Part shown: positions 63,479-64,000 of the stretch, piece by piece
Position numbering within the stretch: position 1 is the stretch's first letter
Layout of the letters: every line of letters begins with the position of its first letter
Assembly (NCBI GenBank): GCA_025459175.1
Contig: JALORC010000006.1
Span: forward strand, 1 to 64,000
DNA length: 64,000 bases
From: Planctomycetota bacterium
GTDB taxonomy: Bacteria; Planctomycetota; UBA1135; UBA2386
Direction: 5' to 3'
The notes under the pieces: model-generated
Database searches by the model: none
What the model saw: only the letters and a program-made list of their open reading frames with translations
Told to the model about the DNA's origin: nothing
Position numbers and translations under genes: made by a program

Positions 63479-64000
63479 TCAATGTCCTCCTTCCTTCATT
63501 TCTATGGTCTTGCGCAGCGCGTTGATCAGCATCGTCAGCATGTCCTCGATCTCGCGCTGCGCCGACTGCACCGGCTCGCCGGTCTCGTGGGTGCGCATGC
63601 GCGCCACCAGCGCCGCGAGATCGTCCCGCAGCTGCTCGGTGATCGGACCGAAGGTCGCGGTGGTGCCGTCCTCCTCGATCAGCTTGTGGGCGTCGCTGGC
63701 TTCGCCGCGCAGCTCGTCCTCACCGGTGGCCAGCTCGCCGATCCGCGCGACCAGCGCGGCCGGCAGGTCACCGCTCGAGGTCAACACGTTGTTGCGGGTG
63801 CCGTGCAGCGTCTTGGTCTGCGCCGACAGCTCGCGCTGGCGGGCGAGCATCGCCGTGAACCGCTCCTCGAGCGCGCGCAGCACTTCGTCCTGCAGCTGCT
63901 GACGCAGCTGCGCGATCGCTTCCTCGAGCTCCTTCTGCGCCGCCTCGAGGTCCTCCTTGGCGTCCTGCTGCTTCTGCTTGGCCGGCTTGTACTCCTTGAG
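63479..64000 (-). CDS. Coiled-coil protein, 5' truncated by window end
   Basis: The frame is open from 64000 to the TGA at 63479 (173 codons) and continues beyond the window. It is heptad-rich, Lys/Glu/Gln-dominated coiled coil (KQQDAKEDLEAAQKELEEA), then a helical region with LPAALVARIGELATGEDEL. No start is visible. This is the most upstream gene of the HtrA operon within the window and probably carries its signal peptide further upstream. Confidence 0.7.
   Translation of the reverse strand, partial: LKEYKPAKQKQQDAKEDLEAAQKELEEAIAQLRQQLQDEVLRALEERFTAMLARQRELSAQTKTLHGTRNNVLTSSGDLPAALVARIGELATGEDELRGEASDAHKLIEEDGTTATFGPITEQLRDDLAALVARMRTHETGEPVQSAQREIEDMLTMLINALRKTIEMKEGGH

Noticed and set aside
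62196-63482. Extended 428-residue version of the helical-repeat protein
   Set aside because: The first 84 residues are an Arg-rich shadow of the short coiled-coil gene; the signal peptide starts at 63230.

Overview
The window is high-GC bacterial DNA with short intergenic gaps and many overlapping stop/start junctions (ATGA, GTGA, TGATG). The gene content suggests a Planctomycetota-like bacterium: long secreted or membrane-anchored proteins with carboxypeptidase-regulatory-like domains, an NPCBM-domain protein, HtrA-type proteases next to coiled-coil and repeat proteins, a degenerate and a complete ECF sigma unit, an orphan MoxR ATPase, and many signal-peptide proteins. This placement is an inference from gene content; there is no rRNA or other marker to confirm it.

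Layout. 1-6 kb: CAU tRNA, IMPase-like phosphatase, ApaH-like phosphatase, MurJ, two secreted proteins and a SixA-like phosphatase. 6-14.4 kb: two large carboxypeptidase-regulatory-like proteins around a Nudix hydrolase, then a lower-GC three-gene cassette (sigma region 2-like protein, Cys-rich secreted protein, anchored protein). 14.5-22 kb: membrane glycosyltransferase, SGNH hydrolase, FeS-type photolyase, HATPase/STAS-like protein, a scar holding a 117-bp photolyase duplication, and an ankyrin protein. 22-36 kb: YqeY, GyrA, CinA-like protein, MutY, GT87-like enzyme, HEAT lipoprotein, FabI, TPR lipoprotein, CysK, MoxR, a structured RNA with a strong terminator, and frataxin. 35-43 kb: histidine kinase, pseudouridine synthase, an enhancer-binding-type regulator without GAFTGA, an ECF sigma/anti-sigma pair flanked by secreted proteins, and tRNA-Arg(CCG). 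43-51 kb: M61 peptidase, CDGSH protein, LexA and a small membrane protein behind an SOS-type box, hemerythrin-like protein, DEDDh exonuclease, thioesterase, and a FecBCD-type ABC importer. 51-64 kb: beta-helix lipoprotein, small membrane proteins, flavin reductase with a coupled 47-residue ORF, lipoprotein, glycosyltransferase, and an operon with one intact and two catalytically degenerate HtrA-like proteins that continues past the window end.

The best candidates for undescribed biology are the structured RNA/terminator ahead of frataxin (34560-34688), the SOS-box-controlled membrane protein next to lexA (46091-46634), the active/pseudo HtrA operon (56907-64000), the regulator lacking GAFTGA (37209-38507), and the low-GC sigma-like cassette (11781-14360).
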